From Alentia gelatinosa (lineage: Eukaryota; Annelida; Polychaeta; Phyllodocida; Polynoidae), in contig OX465583.1 in assembly GCA_950022655.1 (NCBI GenBank), forward strand, positions 14,655,298 through 14,719,297: 64,000 nt of DNA. The letters run 5' to 3'. Of this stretch, positions 10,480 through 22,365 are shown piece by piece. Made by a program: the position numbers and the translations under genes. The notes below the pieces were generated by a model. That model saw nothing but the letters and a program-made list of their open reading frames with translations, had not been told where the DNA came from and did not search any database. The first letter of the stretch is position 1; each line of letters starts with the position of its first letter.

Positions 10480-11889
10480 AGGCTGTTAACAAGATGGGCA
10501 AGTAGAGATTTATAGAGACATGGTTTGAGCAGGTACAACGTATTAAATGCAGCTATAAGCATTGATAACTTCATTTAGCTGTTTTCTGAGAATTTCTACA
10601 TGACCGAAGAGGAAAAGGAAAATCTTTGTACCTTAAAGTTATGGGCAACATTGACTATCTTAAGCAAAGAGATGTGGTATATTAAATGTAATAAGTATCC
10701 AAATCAATGAAGAGTAATCCGAATAGAACAAAGCGAAAATGCCCTGAGAGTGAAACTGCTGAATGTTCAAACATACCATGCTTTAACCATAGACATCAGG
10801 ATTTACATAAAACGTTTGGTAAATGTTTGTATACATGTGAAATCCGTAGCTAAACAAGTATATATAGGCAGTACTGCGTGCATTTGCATGTTTAGAGAGA
10901 TCTTACAAAAAGTTGACACTTCAACATTTCCATGACAACCATCGAGTCTCACATGCACTCATTCTGGGTCGATTTTACTTGCAAATCGGCAGCGAGTCTC
11001 CAAATGGATATCGACAATTGGCAAGGTGGACAGGGTTTCAGTTAAATAGCCTATTTCCTGAAGGTTTAGCCGGAATTCGACCGGAATATCGACAAAGTTG
11101 CGGACTAGGGTTATGGAGACAGACAGCTTGGCTCGTATTATCGGATTTACGTTTGCAATATCAGTAGATAATCCGCAATTAAGCATAGCATAAAACTTGG
11201 ATTAGGTGATAACCGCCAAGTATTAATCAAGTATAAATGTACAACAAATGCGAAGACGGCTCAAGGACTGCGGAACCACAAATGCCCCCTACTGTCTTCT
11301 GCTTTTAAATGACAAATAAAGAGAGCTAAGGTTATCTTCAGCGAAAAGAAAGATTTTTGCCTTGGGTTGTAAGACCCGGGAATTTCTTTTGAATTTAGGT
11401 ATGAAAAACCTTGCCTTTTATTGGGTGTTTTACCAACCATTCATTCAACAAATCCCGGCTTGCTTAATCCATTGGGCATGGACATTATCGATAACAACTA
11501 TGACTGGACAATGGGAGGCATCCCTAGCCCATCCTGGAGAGGAGGCGGGGACTGCTTCTCTACTTAAATGGATAAACAGTACAGAACAGTGCTAAACAGA
11601 CTTGACTCTAAACTGCTCTCGAAAATTCGCTTATTTACTTATTGTTTAAATCTAAATTAAGATCACCAGCCTGTGGCCATAGTATGCTGAGACAGGCGAC
11701 TCTTTATCTATTTATTTACTTGTTTATTATGTTACACTGTACTATGTTGGAGGCTTGTAAGATGAGGGGACCAAATGTATATTGTCTGAGGTGTAGGGGG
11801 AATACGAAAAGCAATGGTAACAGATGTTATTATAAAATTTTGAATTGGGTTTACAACTTAAACATGAACAACTAAGAAGAAAGGAATTA
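10480..11889. other. No recognised gene upstream of the LINE
   Basis: Between 11642 and 11875 a 77-codon frame with a CxxCRG motif ends 17 bases before the LINE endonuclease frame. It could be the tail of a LINE ORF1 or leader, but I see no zinc-knuckle array. 10913-11175 has scattered inverted words (GATATCGACAAT, GGAATATCGACAAAG) without clear termini. Confidence 0.35.
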
Positions 11890-11891
11890 AG

Positions 11892-14728
11892 ATGGTCCAC
11901 ATGAATGTTTGTAGTCTATGGGCGAAATTGGACTCTATACATGTTTTATTGGTTGACTCAGATATAGACATTTTATGCATTAGTGAAACCTGGCTGACAG
12001 ATAAACTTCCGACATACCTGGTGGACCTACCGGGTTATACATTTTTCAGAAATGATAGAAAGTGGTCAGACCCAGGGAAAGAGGAAACGAAAACGGGAGG
12101 GGGGGGTGGGGATATATGTTAAAGATAACCATAATATTAATAGTATAATATACTCGACCCACAACTCTAGCACTAGCATTTTAGAATCTTTATCGATAAA
12201 CTTATCACTGAAAGGAACAAGGCAAATAATAATAGGGACTATTTATAGGCCACCAGCCCAGGGCTGCAAGGAATTCTGTCAGGAACTAGGCACAATGATT
12301 CAAACGATAATGGATAACAAATCAAAAGACTTATTTTTACTGGGGGATTTTTATGTAGAATATATCATAAAAACTGATAACGACACAAAAGAAATGAAAC
12401 TGTCTGAGAGTATCTATGGATTAAAGCAAATTATAACAGAACCAACTAGACATGGTACTAAATTAAGCTGCCTTGACCACATTTATGTTAACAATGATAC
12501 ATATACTGAGCTTGGATTAACGGGTCAAAGAGTCAGCGATCATGAAGGTATATATATAACTAGGGCTAAGGTAAAGCTACCAAAAGAGAAGATTCATTTT
12601 GAAGGACGTTCTGACAAAAGATATAACTTTAACACATTTAAGGATCTGTTGTTGGGTAATGACTGGGAATCATTCACTGCCATGAATGACCCGAATGATC
12701 AATGGGAGTTTATGCTTAAGATAATAACTAAGGAGCTAGATACACTCTGTCCATTAAAACAGTATAAAGTTAATAGTCTGCGGGAGACTTGGGTTGGCAA
12801 TGAAGTTCTAGAAAAGATCAAAGACAAAGACAGGCTATTGAAAAGGGCAAAAAAGAAGAATACAACTGAGGCCTGGGATACAGCTAGAAAAGCAAGAAAT
12901 GATACAACTGCATTTATCAGGAAAGCAAAAGGAGACTACATAAAACAAATTTTAGAAAATAACAAGGATAATGGGAAAAAATTCTGGGGGGTAATCTCAA
13001 AATACACTAAGGGAAATAACTCTAAAACTTAAAAGTGATAACGGGGAGTGGTTAGCCGAAGAAAATACATCTGAATTTATAAATTATTACTTTAGTACTA
13101 TAGGGACAAAACTAGCGAGTACCCATAACCTGCCTTGGTACTACGAAGGCCTGCACAACCGGGAGGTTTTATCAGAAATAACCACAGATGAGGAGGAAGT
13201 TCTTAAATATGTAAGGGAAATTTATTGCCACAAGTCTTCCGCAGTAACAGGGATAAGTACGAGGTATCTAAACGATGCTCTGTTAGTGTTAAGTTCCCAC
13301 TTTACCTGTCTCTTGAACAACTCCCTCAAAAAAGGTATATTCCCAAACTTGTGGAAAGAGGCGCTGGTGATACCACTAAAAAAGGGAGGGGACTCTAGTG
13401 AAGTAAGTAACCTAAGACCAGTATCGTTATTGCCTCTTCCAGGGAAAATCTTGGAAAAGATTATTCATAAATCCACCATAGACTTCTTTGAGAACAACAA
13501 TATCCTTAGCTCGGCCCAAAATGGTTTTCGGAAAAATTGCTCAACAATAGATACAGTTACCAAAATTACAAACAATATACTATCAGCAATTAATTCAAAA
13601 CAAATTTCAATAGCAGTATTCATAGATTTTAAAAAAGCTTTCGATACAATAGATCACAGAATTTTGATATCTAAATTATCCTACCTGGGAATCAAGGGTA
13701 CTTTATTGAGATGGTTTGAGAGCTATTTGGAAAATAGATCCCAGGTAACTTTGGTGAACAACATGAAATCCCAACCAGCTAAAATAGTATATGGAGTGCC
13801 CCAAGGTTTGATCCTGGGGCCATTGTTATTTATCACATTTGTTAATGATTTGGCTAAGGTTTTGCAGGAAGATAACAACCAAATAAACGATACGAAGTGC
13901 CTCTTATACGCGGACGATACTGTATTGTATCGATCGGGATCAGACATTAATGAAGTAAATATGCAACTGCAAGGGAGATTGGATGATGTAGAAAAATGGT
14001 GCATAAGAAACAAATTGACCATAAACACAAAAAAAACCAAATATGTTATTTTCGGAAGCTCTAAAAAACTGAAGACTATTAACTTAAACAACGCTAACTT
14101 ACATCTAAACCATGACCCCTTGCAAAAAGTGCACTCTTATAACTATCTAGGTATCCAATTAGATGCAAATTTATTGTATAAAACTCATATTAATCACATC
14201 ATTAAACAAGTGTCACATAAGTTGTTTCTTCTTGCAAAGATAAGGCCATACCTGACTGACTATGCTTGCTCTATTATTTATAAAACTATGATTTTGCCGA
14301 TGATAAGCTACGGGGATATATTGTATGACCCTTGTAATGGAGAAGACTTACACAAGATCCAAATTTTACAAAACAATGCCTTGCGGATCATAACTAAAGG
14401 AGGTCCACGGACCAGTGTAAGCCTCCTCCACAGGTCAGCCCAAATGCCATACTTAAAGGATGTTAGAAAATGTCATATAAACATACAAATGTATAAGCTA
14501 AGTAAGAACAAAGAACTGCTACAACCCAAAACTCTGAATACCAGAGCTCAAAGTGCTCCTCTTTTTAAAATAGTTCAACCGAATAATAACATGTATATGA
14601 GAAGTCTACAATACCACGGAGCAATCCTATGGAACCAACTACCACCGGAAGTTAGACTAATAGACACTTTAGCCAAATTTAAAAAGGAACAAAAATTATA
14701 TTTGAATATGACAATAGAGAACTGACAT
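11892..14728 (+). pseudogene. LINE ORF2 (endonuclease-reverse transcriptase), frameshifted
   Basis: A nearly complete non-LTR retrotransposon ORF2 in three frames. Frame 1 (11892-12110) starts the APE-type endonuclease with MNVCSLWAK and ISETWL. A frameshift in a G-run near 12098 leads to frame 2 (to 13030) with GVGIYV, GTIYRPP, LLGDFYVEY and SDHEGI. Another shift near 13022 leads to the RT: LRPVSLLPLPGKILEKI, NGFRKNCSTIDT, FIDFKKAFDTIDH (motif A), VPQGLILGPLLF (B), LLYADDTVLY (C, catalytic DD intact) and YLGIQL. The C-terminus ends LWNQLPPEV...FKKEQKLYL before TGA at 14723. Endonuclease GDFN reads GDFY, which should cripple it. Belongs to the Jockey/CR1 superfamily; clade not resolved. Target-primed insertion is its known mode; this copy cannot do it unaided. 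Confidence 0.92.
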
Positions 14729-15000
14729 TTAACCAAGGACACCGACAAAGTAGGCACACTCATTCTTAAAGTGAGCCAAATATACGAATAACTGTTTTTT
14801 TTGTAAGTAATCTCATGTAAACAAATTACCAAATGCCTAGTATTACTACCCACATACTCTTATGATATGCTAGTCCACATATACCATCTATTTATACTCA
14901 TCAATACATCTTCAATGTAAATTACTTGTTGTATATATGTTGTTTAACTTACATGCTGCGATGAAAGAAATGACAAATGAAATGTAAAAAGGAAAAGATA
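14729..15000 (+). other. Probable LINE 3' flank or UTR
   Basis: AT-rich sequence after the ORF2 stop, with ACATATA/TGTATATATG words. I find no clear poly(A) tail or tandem 3' repeat, so the LINE's end is not fixed. Confidence 0.4.
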
Positions 15001-15420
15001 TGTTGGGAACGCGTTAAGACCAGTCCAGCTAGGACTGAGCGTTTTTCCAAGTAAAATAAATATCTTAAAATAAAACAAAAAAACATCAGAACTCTGTTTC
15101 CTAGCCGACTAGCTGTGCCGTGAAGTGGGCGGCGATCGATGTGCAGGAGAAGGGTCCCCCAGAGGCACATCAACCAGGCCAGGAGATAGCCGCCACATAG
15201 GAGAGCCAGAGAACGATAGGCACGATCTATTTCCAGATTTGGAGACAATAAATTGTCGGTGGCAGCGACACGGGCTGGTGGTCGAGACTCACAATATTGA
15301 CGTGGCAGGGAAATCAGATTGAAGACGGATATATGTGGGAGACACCCGAAGGTGAGCCGAGCATGGGACCTGAGGGTAAAATCAGAATGAGAAAGTCCCG
15401 AGGAGAGTAACCGATTCATC
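15001..15420 (+). mobile_element. Possible LTR and leader remnant
   Basis: Starts TGTTGGGAACGC, contains two AATAAA signals (about 15055 and 15247), and is followed at about 15258 by GGTGGCAGCGACACGGG, which resembles a tRNA primer-binding site. Downstream, the short peptide WETPEGEPSMGPEG followed by KIRMRKSRG looks like a Ty3/gypsy-style gag start. No second LTR or pol is present, so this would be a solo-LTR-plus-leader fragment. The LTR end lacks a clean CA, so confidence is low. Confidence 0.35.
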
Positions 15421-15708
15421 CCGTCCAAAAATAATGTATGACATCATAGCTAACTACATTAACATTTAATCAACGAGATGAATTGATTTTTGTTTAAAGC
15501 ATATACATTCAAGATAGAAATCTAGTTTTTAGAATGATCTCTTCTGAACCTGAATGAACAGGTATATATGTATATCTAAGGGAAAGCTGTAACTTCTCTA
15601 CGTATCATAGCCCCAACATGCATATTATTATTAGAGAGACTTGATATATTCTATGGAGGGAACAGGTCTTCCGTGAATTGCAACAGACATATAGTTTACA
15701 AAGATAAT
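15421..15708. other. No recognised feature
   Basis: AT-rich sequence, nothing identified. Confidence 0.4.
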
Positions 15709-15955
15709 GCCCCAGTCACACTGGCGTAAATTTCGGCGTTTCTTCTACGTATTTAAATTGGTAGGGAGTACTTATTAGCTTCGGATTTGGAACGCATCTG
15801 TTTGCATTGCGTTTTTCGGCGCATTCCGACTTTCATTTACGCATCTCCGAGTTTTCCCGCGCATCGCCGCGCATTTGTAAATTTCAAAATGCGTAGAAGA
15901 ACGTAGACGTGCGTACACGGAAAAACGCCGTTTTTTACGCCAGTGTGACTGGGGC
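15709..15955 (+). mobile_element. AT-flanked MITE (ISL2EU-like), copy 1
   Basis: Terminal inverted repeat beginning GCCCCAGTCACACTGGCGTA and its complement at the right end, flanked by AT on both sides. An AT dinucleotide duplication with CAGTCACACT-type ends fits the ISL2EU group of IS-like eukaryotic transposons; that assignment rests on memory of the family. The interior is full of GCGTA/TACGC words on both strands. A diverged inverted copy lies at 62608-62920. No transposase. Confidence 0.75.
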
Positions 15956-15957
15956 AT

Positions 15958-16881
15958 AGTCTTACTTAGTTAATCTTGGACACTCCAGATAGAGGTATTT
16001 TGTTGAGTAGTTCTGTTTGCCCATGAGCAGGTAACAATCATGAATGATAACATGTGGTCAATATCAATGTGATACCAATCTAGATTTCTGATACCCTAGT
16101 ATTACAAAGGAAATAGATTTATACAGAATGAGCTCTTAATTGATATGATAACATTTATTCCCCGTCGTCAGACTGTCATCCTTATCCCCTCTGTGGTTAA
16201 AGATGCAGCGAATGATTTGTTGCGAACATTACACTAAGAGTGGGAAGTCATATATTATTGATTGCTTAGGAGGCACTTTTAATCTAATCTATGTAGGTAA
16301 CTTCTTGGGGCTATAGAGGGTCGTACTTACGTCGTCGTATACCTAACCTTATGCAGACCTCAGCGTAAATAATGGATAGGTAAATGAGTAGGTGGGCGAG
16401 ATGGAATTGGTGGATGATGTAATTATGAGTACATGGTCGGTTCATGATGTCCTTATCGTGCTGGATTTACATCAGGGCTCGATTTCCTCTCCCAGAGGAG
16501 CAATAGCATCACCTTGAAGCTGATATATGCGGGGTGATTATCTCAGGAAGAGTTCCTTTATTGTCATTTACAGCACGTAGGTGAGTGGTTGTATGAAACT
16601 GGGAGATCGTTAATTTCAAACATTTCCCATAATTATTCATGGTGAGCATAGCAAAATAAAAATTTACGATGGCAGGGAATGACCGTGAGATGGATCAGGA
16701 GTGACAATCACAGTCCTTAAACCAAGATGAATGTTTCATCTTATGAATATCATAATGGACAGTCAACTTAGTGACAGAATATATACATATCTATTATTCA
16801 AATATCAATTTATTATTTCAAGGCCGACTATATGACCGTTAGAAACCAATGGAAATAAACCATTTCCCAAAATCACTTCTT
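15958..16881. other. No recognised gene
   Basis: About 0.9 kb with no identifiable feature. Confidence 0.4.
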
Positions 16882-17165
16882 CTGTGTTTCTAACCTCCCA
16901 GGGGGTCGTTGCTCCACGTTTTGCGGATCGCAAAATAGCGATCCGAGGTCGAAAGTGTTGCTCCAGATATTTTGCGGATCGCATCATAACTATGTCGCTA
17001 TCTATATCCAATTAAAACCCCAATGAACCTGTTACCTATCACACTGAGAATGCGGTGTTTTAAAATATAGCGATACAACGTGAAAATAGCGATACTACAC
17101 GAAACGATCCGATATTACTGGAGCAACGCTTTCCAGGAGCAACGACCCCCTGGTAAGAAACACAG
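16882..17165. mobile_element. MITE with CCAGGGGGTCGTTGCTCC ends
   Basis: Inverted repeats of about 30 bp: CTGTGTTTCT then CCAGGGGGTCGTTGCTCC on the left, complement on the right (GGAGCAACGACCCCCTGG at 17136-17153, then AGAAACACAG). Inside are repeated ATAGCGATA, GCGGATCGCA and TTGCTCC words. 284 bp and non-coding. Superfamily not determined, because no clear target duplication is visible. Confidence 0.75.
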
Positions 17166-17270
17166 GTTTAGTTAGGATATTTGTTCAGGCTTGCTACATG
17201 GGAAATGCCATTGATGCTATTTCCACTTTAGCCGGTGAAGTACTGTATACCCAGTCTACAGTCTCAGGAA

Positions 17271-17585
17271 TTATCCTACCCCTAATATAAAATCCCATAG
17301 GCTTAGCACTAAGATTCCGTATGCCACGCTGACTGGCATACGGACGTTTGTATGCTACTAGGGGCATACGGAATTTTAATGATTTTCATTCATGATTCTA
17401 ATATTAAAATATTGTAGAGAGGGGTAGGATAAAATCAAAACCTGATTCGTTTTATCTTGGCTCCCACATGCCACTCCTGGAGTTTGGTTCCGGATACCAC
17501 TCGGCTCCGCCTCGTGATATCACTACGCCAAACTCCAGTGGTGGCATACAGGAGCCAAGATTAAAACTCATCCAGTTTTACGATA
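17271..17585 (-). mobile_element. HH element, subfamily B (copy HH5)
   Basis: The head at 17271-17432 lies between TTATCCTACCCC and GGGGTAGGATAA and contains CCGTATGCCACGC and its inverted copy GGGGCATACGG. The hairpin follows to 17585, with arms ATCTTGGCTCCCACATGCCA and complement. The tip GGCTCCGCC at 17503-17511 reads GGC-GGA-GCC on the minus strand, a C(GNA)G triloop. HH6 at 21233 is a close copy. Confidence 0.85.
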
Positions 17586-19195
17586 GTACACTTACTCATA
17601 ATAACCAAGTAAGCTAAACTGATGTCTAACTAAGGTGTTTACTGTCATGCCAGAGTCACCAAGTCCTGAGGTACCCCCGGGCAGTTCGCCAATAAGATCC
17701 TGATGTTTACATTATCCTGGCACCTGTATCCAATAGCGTCCTGTGCAGCCTTCGCTGACTGGGATCTTGTGGTGTTATGGATTATGGGTGAATTTGATTG
17801 CAACCAGCATAAAGGGAGGCTATTCTGATGTATGATGTTTTTGTTACTGCTTTTGAACTTCAAAGGGAATTTTACTTCAGGCATAATGATGTCAATTAAT
17901 GCATCCCTTGGAGGAAACCTCCACTCAGGGTTGTTTGCGCTTTGATTTAAAAAGCGTTTGGTGGTGCATGTAAATGCCAATCAATCCATCATTCTCATTT
18001 TTATTCAATGAGATAAGATGGAAAGTATTCCCGCTAACTCGGCGACAGGCAGGATCTATTCTTAAGTAACAAAATGATTATAAGACATTATTTACCGACA
18101 TGTTTCGGACTATTTCAGTCCTTCATCAGGGTTTTATTCAATGAATGCACCCCCCCCCCCCACTACCTTCCCGGCAATGACCTCCATATTTGATTCATTA
18201 TAATCTACAATGCTTTGACCCATGGGTAGTGTAGCTTGGAGACAGGAAACCGTTTACCTCTCTGTATGACCCTCTCCACTTCTATACATGTGCACTCACT
18301 GAAATTGCCCTTAAGGGCGGGGGGTGGGGGGTGGGGTGGGGGTGACCACTAATTTACACCCGATACACACTGATGCGCTACGATTTTGACCTCAAAGTAC
18401 AAAATCAAAATTGTAGCGGAATAATAGCTTATATGCGGGCATTTATTCAAGTTTCTGTGATGATGCTACCGGTGCACATCAACAAGAGAGGGGCCTGTTC
18501 CCGTTTAAAATATTTCTTTCTTTTTCTTCTTTTATTTGGAAAAGGTTCGCATAGAGTATTGTATTGCGGTCAACTACCAGACCCATTATATTCTTTTAAA
18601 TAAACACTCAAGCAACAATTGAACAGAAAAGTAATCTTACTTCAATCAATGTGTTATGCATATTTGTATGTAGATATACAGTTCTATATGTTTCATGACA
18701 TTTTATCATATTTCTTGGGTGTAGAACATGAACAACATGATGATTATTTTACAGTTCAATTACAGGTAAAATTTGATTGTAAATTACACAGTTTGATTTC
18801 ATTCCCGTGTCACCTATGTATATGGTGTCTATGACAGTCGAGAATAGATCACATCATAACCTATCGCTGCATATCGTTATGTATCAGCGGCGCATTTGAA
18901 CGGGAAAACATGTGAAATAATAAACAGAAAATTATAAAATGATAATTCTGCCCTGCAAATATGGCAAGATTTGATGCTAGATAAGGGTCTCAAACCGATC
19001 TTTTCATACTTTAACTTGGGACTGATGATTTAATGGCTAAAAAGATCATATGTTATTGTTTTGTGTCTACTGGTAAAATATAAATTATAAAGATACCTTA
19101 TTTTCGGAAATCCCTGTTTTAATGCACTGTCTGCATTCTGAGGTACATCGGATCCACCCTGCTCACATGCTACGACAAACACCAATACTATAGAG
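17586..19195. other. No recognised gene; C-run and G-rich tract
   Basis: A 12-13-base C run lies near 18149. A G-rich tract at 18314-18343 with several GGGG runs has G-quadruplex potential. Open frames up to 111 codons carry no domain I can recognise. Confidence 0.4.
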
Positions 19196-19493
19196 GAAAC
19201 CTATGAGAGTTTAGGGTCTGGGCTCGTATCTCATCGAGTTTGAATCACATAGTAATTCACAAGGCGAAGCCGCGTGAATTACGTAGTGATTCAAACGAGA
19301 TGGGATGAAGCTCTGACACTAAACTTGAATGGGTTTCTGAATTTATCTCACCCTTAACATTGACTAATGGGCTATCATTTGTGACACAATCCTCCAATGG
19401 ATATTTCTCCTAAATATCTAATGGGCGTTAGATACGAGTTCCCAATATTAAGTCTATGGAGAAAAAATACCAGGCTGGTCCAGGGGTGAGATA
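19196..19493 (+). mobile_element. HH element, GTGAG subfamily (copy HH7)
   Basis: The hairpin at about 19196-19338 has arms AGTTTAGGGTCTGGGCTCGT and complement, with tip GGCGAAGCC at 19263-19271 (GAA triloop). The head at 19343-19493 runs from TTATCTCACCC to GGGGTGAGATA. Near its 3' end the head carries TAGATACGAG, the complement of the arm phrase CTCGTATCT, and AGTCTATGGAG. Confidence 0.82.
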
Positions 19494-19497
19494 CACA

Positions 19498-19845
19498 CTT
19501 ATATACACTGACACGCTACGATATGCTATGATATAGACCTCCCGATAGACTACGAAGTTGTCATTTTGTATCGGTGTGTATCGGGACGTCTATCGGGGTG
19601 TATCGACGTTGATTGACGCTGGCCTTTTCTTTTTCCAATTCCAGTATTCTTTATTGGCCTTTTAGCTATATAACTCAAAACAGAAAAAAGGTCCACGTGT
19701 TTGATTAAGTTATGTGTTGGGACTTGCTTTATAAGAGCAATAGAGTAATCCATTGTGGGTCCACATAATCACTTAAGCGGGAGATTGCGGCGGGTCCCAT
19801 GGAATCTCTATTTTCTATGAAGGTGGAGGTTGAACGTGCTCAGGG
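19498..19845. other. Decayed MITE-like patch, otherwise unrecognised
   Basis: 19500-19612 holds GACACGCTACGATATGC and GGGTGTATCG words and TATCGGTGTGTATCGGG repeats resembling the Harbinger-like family, but without matched ends. Confidence 0.3.
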
Positions 19846-19849
19846 ATGT

Positions 19850-20130
19850 TCGGAACTGCTCTTAATTGCGTGGACATGCAGGATGACACTCAAGATTGCC
19901 TGACCTGCTCCGAAATACGTAGAACTAGGAACTGCAGCAATCTGCCCTGAAATACTGCTAGCTGGGTGTACTTACTTGTAGCTATTGAGCACTGGCTGAA
20001 CCTGCTGGGAACTGTTGGGGACTTCTGGGAGCTGCTGGGGGCTGCTCAGAGTTGCGCAGATGTGCTCAGAGCCTGGTGGAGCTGCTAGTAGCTGCTCATG
20101 CCTGTTTGGAGCTGCTCAGAGGTGCTTGGA
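19850..20130 (+). repeat. Degenerate GGAGCTGCTCAGA repeats
   Basis: Roughly 12-15-base imperfect units (GGAGCTGCT, GAACTGTTG, GCTGCTCAGAG, GTGCTTGGAGC) repeat through this stretch. A diverged minisatellite; not coding, since stops occur in the repeats. Confidence 0.5.
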
Positions 20131-20245
20131 GCCATCATTACGTGCATATACAGCTTGTCGACCTGTCCTCTCATAGAGCATCACACGCCGTCGCCAAGGT
20201 GGCTGCATGCAAGAAAAGATAATTGGTGCTTCACCAGCAAAGTAA

Positions 20246-20519
20246 GGCCCGGCGTCCACCTACTACGATAGAATCGTAGACCTCCCGATATGGCACCGAT
20301 ACAAAATGTCAAAATCGGTGCCATATCGGGATCTTGCAAAATCGTAGACATATGTCTAATCCACCATGCATTGTATGGGGGTTTTATCGGTGTCTAATCG
20401 CAGAAACGTGGTCAACTGCCCCGATATTAGGTAACCTTCCGACGCGATTTTGATTTTTTCATCGGGAGGTGCATCGTAGGGCATATCGGTGCCATATCGT
20501 AGTAGGTGGACGCCGGGCC
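20246..20519 (+). mobile_element. PIF/Harbinger-like MITE, copy 2
   Basis: Same termini and interior as the 6593 copy, flanked by TAA on both sides. It differs by a short deletion around CATATGTCTAATCCACC, where other copies have an additional TCTAGACAAGCC phrase. Confidence 0.85.
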
Positions 20520-20522
20520 TAA

Positions 20523-21232
20523 ACCATACATTTACTTGCTCCCAGGATCATAGGTGAAAAGGGTGCTTCCATATGTGTGAGTGTCATTGACAGAGAACAT
20601 GTTTACCCTGAATCCAGTAAAGGATTCTAATTGCAGTCTTGTTCCCGCAGGTGTCAATGTACTTATCAATCTAAGTCGTTCCATGAATCGGAAGGTGTGG
20701 GTGGACGTGGCGACTAGATGGACAGGTGTTGAGATAATGGGAACACTACAGGAGATGTATATCTCCAGATTAATGCGTGAGCAATGGGTAGGTATGTTTT
20801 ACCGATAACCTCACACATAGAACAGTATGCTCCTCGCCTACTTGAGTTATGGAATATATAATTTTCCCTTCATATAGCTTTGGTATTAATACTTTTTCTC
20901 GGAAGCTGTTTTCCCCGAAGCCTGCGATGGTTTCAAAACATAACATGGCGATATTTGATGGTACAATGAAGATTCGAATATTTATCACCTATACCTACAT
21001 TCGCTAATATAGTTCAAAATATTGTTGGACGTGTGTAATATTTCGGTTATATCTTGACGTTATAATGCAACATCGAAATATGACAATTACTTAAGGCACC
21101 CTTGCATTCGAGGTGAAATAATCAAGTTTCTATTTTCGCCTCCTGGTTGCTCCTTCCAAATTGCCCGCACTACGTGCTATTTGCATGTCGGGCGGCTGTT
21201 GGTTTACAGGAGGAGATGTTGCATATGTGCAT
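20523..21232. other. No recognised gene
   Basis: A 75-codon frame at 20581-20808 has no domain signature. Confidence 0.4.
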
Positions 21233-21547
21233 TTATCCTACCCCTAATATAAAATCCCATAGGCTTAACATTGAGATTCCGTATGCCACGCTGACTTGCA
21301 TACGGACGTTTGTATGCTACTAGGGGCATACGGAATTTTGATGATTTTCATTCACGATTTTGATATTAAAATATTGTAGAGAGGGGTAGGATAAAATCAA
21401 AACCTGATTCGTTTTAATCTTGGCTCCCTAATGCCACTCCTGACGTTTGGTTCCGGATACCACTCGGCTCCGCCTCGTGATATCACTACGCCAAACGCCA
21501 GTCCTGGCATACGGGAGCCAAGATTAAAACTTATCCGGTTTTACGAT
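21233..21547 (-). mobile_element. HH element, subfamily B (copy HH6)
   Basis: Close copy of HH5: head from TTATCCTACCCC at 21233 to GGGGTAGGATAA near 21394, then a hairpin with arm AATCTTGGCTCCCTAATGCC. The tip GGCTCCGCC at 21466-21474 is a GGA triloop on the minus strand. It abuts a LINE C-terminus that begins at its right edge. Confidence 0.85.
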
Positions 21548-21967
21548 AATCCCCAAACCTAGGACTGAACGATACCGGAACTCGCCCTTCTACAGAGCAA
21601 TCATCATTTGGAATAAGCTTGAACGCAATATTCAATTAATTAATTCTAAGGACATTTTCAAAAATCATGTTAAGAACTATTTATCGCAATGTTGAGCAAA
21701 CAGCTTACTGTTTACATATGAAAGCAGACTGACAAAATGTCAAGTAGAAGCCACCGCCGATTATCATTCCACTTGTTATTATAATTTATTCCATTATATA
21801 TATCATTCTATCTTTTTTTCCACAACTGATCGTTTGTCAATGTATCCTTAACATGAGAATGTCTTATTAATCGGTAAAATGTACATAATTGCTTCGGGAT
21901 CGCCATTGTATGGAAGACCAATGTTATACGTTGAATACAATAAAGATCGTAAAAAAAAAAAAAAAAA
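21548..21967 (+). mobile_element. 5'-truncated LINE 3' end with poly(A) tail
   Basis: The first 146 bases translate to IPKPRTERYRNSPFYRA, IIWNKLERNI and FKNHVKNYLSQC then TGA, matching the LINE ORF2 C-terminal pattern (PRTExYRNSxFYxxxxLWNxL...FKxxxxxYL). About 250 bases of 3' UTR follow, then AATAAA (about 21938) and an A-run of about 17. ORF2 upstream of the C-terminus is gone. HH6 sits at the 5' break. A typical retroposed, truncated copy. Confidence 0.8.
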
Positions 21968-22310
21968 GATGTTGTCGGACTGCGGACCCAGTTACAAACA
22001 AGCGGAAACGGGGAGGAGCTGCCTTTTAGGAGTCGGGGAGTTTTTTTTGTTTTTTTTAAATAGTTTTTATTAGGATCTATAATTTACAATAATATGTAAT
22101 CATTCCAAGCTCGGCTTGGCCGTTCTTCCGCTTGGTCCCTCAATGTTCACAAAGGTAGAAGGAGGTTGTAAAGTACATCCGATGTGCATGTGTTGTTATA
22201 CATAGTTATAATATAATATACTTCAGTGTAATTCTAATACCATAGTACTCCCCTTTTTGGTGATCAATCATGAGATGAGATGAGTTGAGTTGGGTGATTA
22301 TCTAGCTTAT
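21968..22310. other. No recognised gene
   Basis: T-rich stretch near 22040-22070. Nothing else is identified. Confidence 0.4.
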
Positions 22311-22318
22311 ATAAGAGA

Positions 22319-22365
22319 AAAAAAAAAAAAAAAAAAATAAAAATAAAATATATATATATATATAA
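22319..22365 (+). repeat. A-run and (TA)n tract
   Basis: About 20 As followed by AATAAAAATAAAATATATATATATATA. It could be an old poly(A) tail decaying into a TA microsatellite. Confidence 0.7.
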
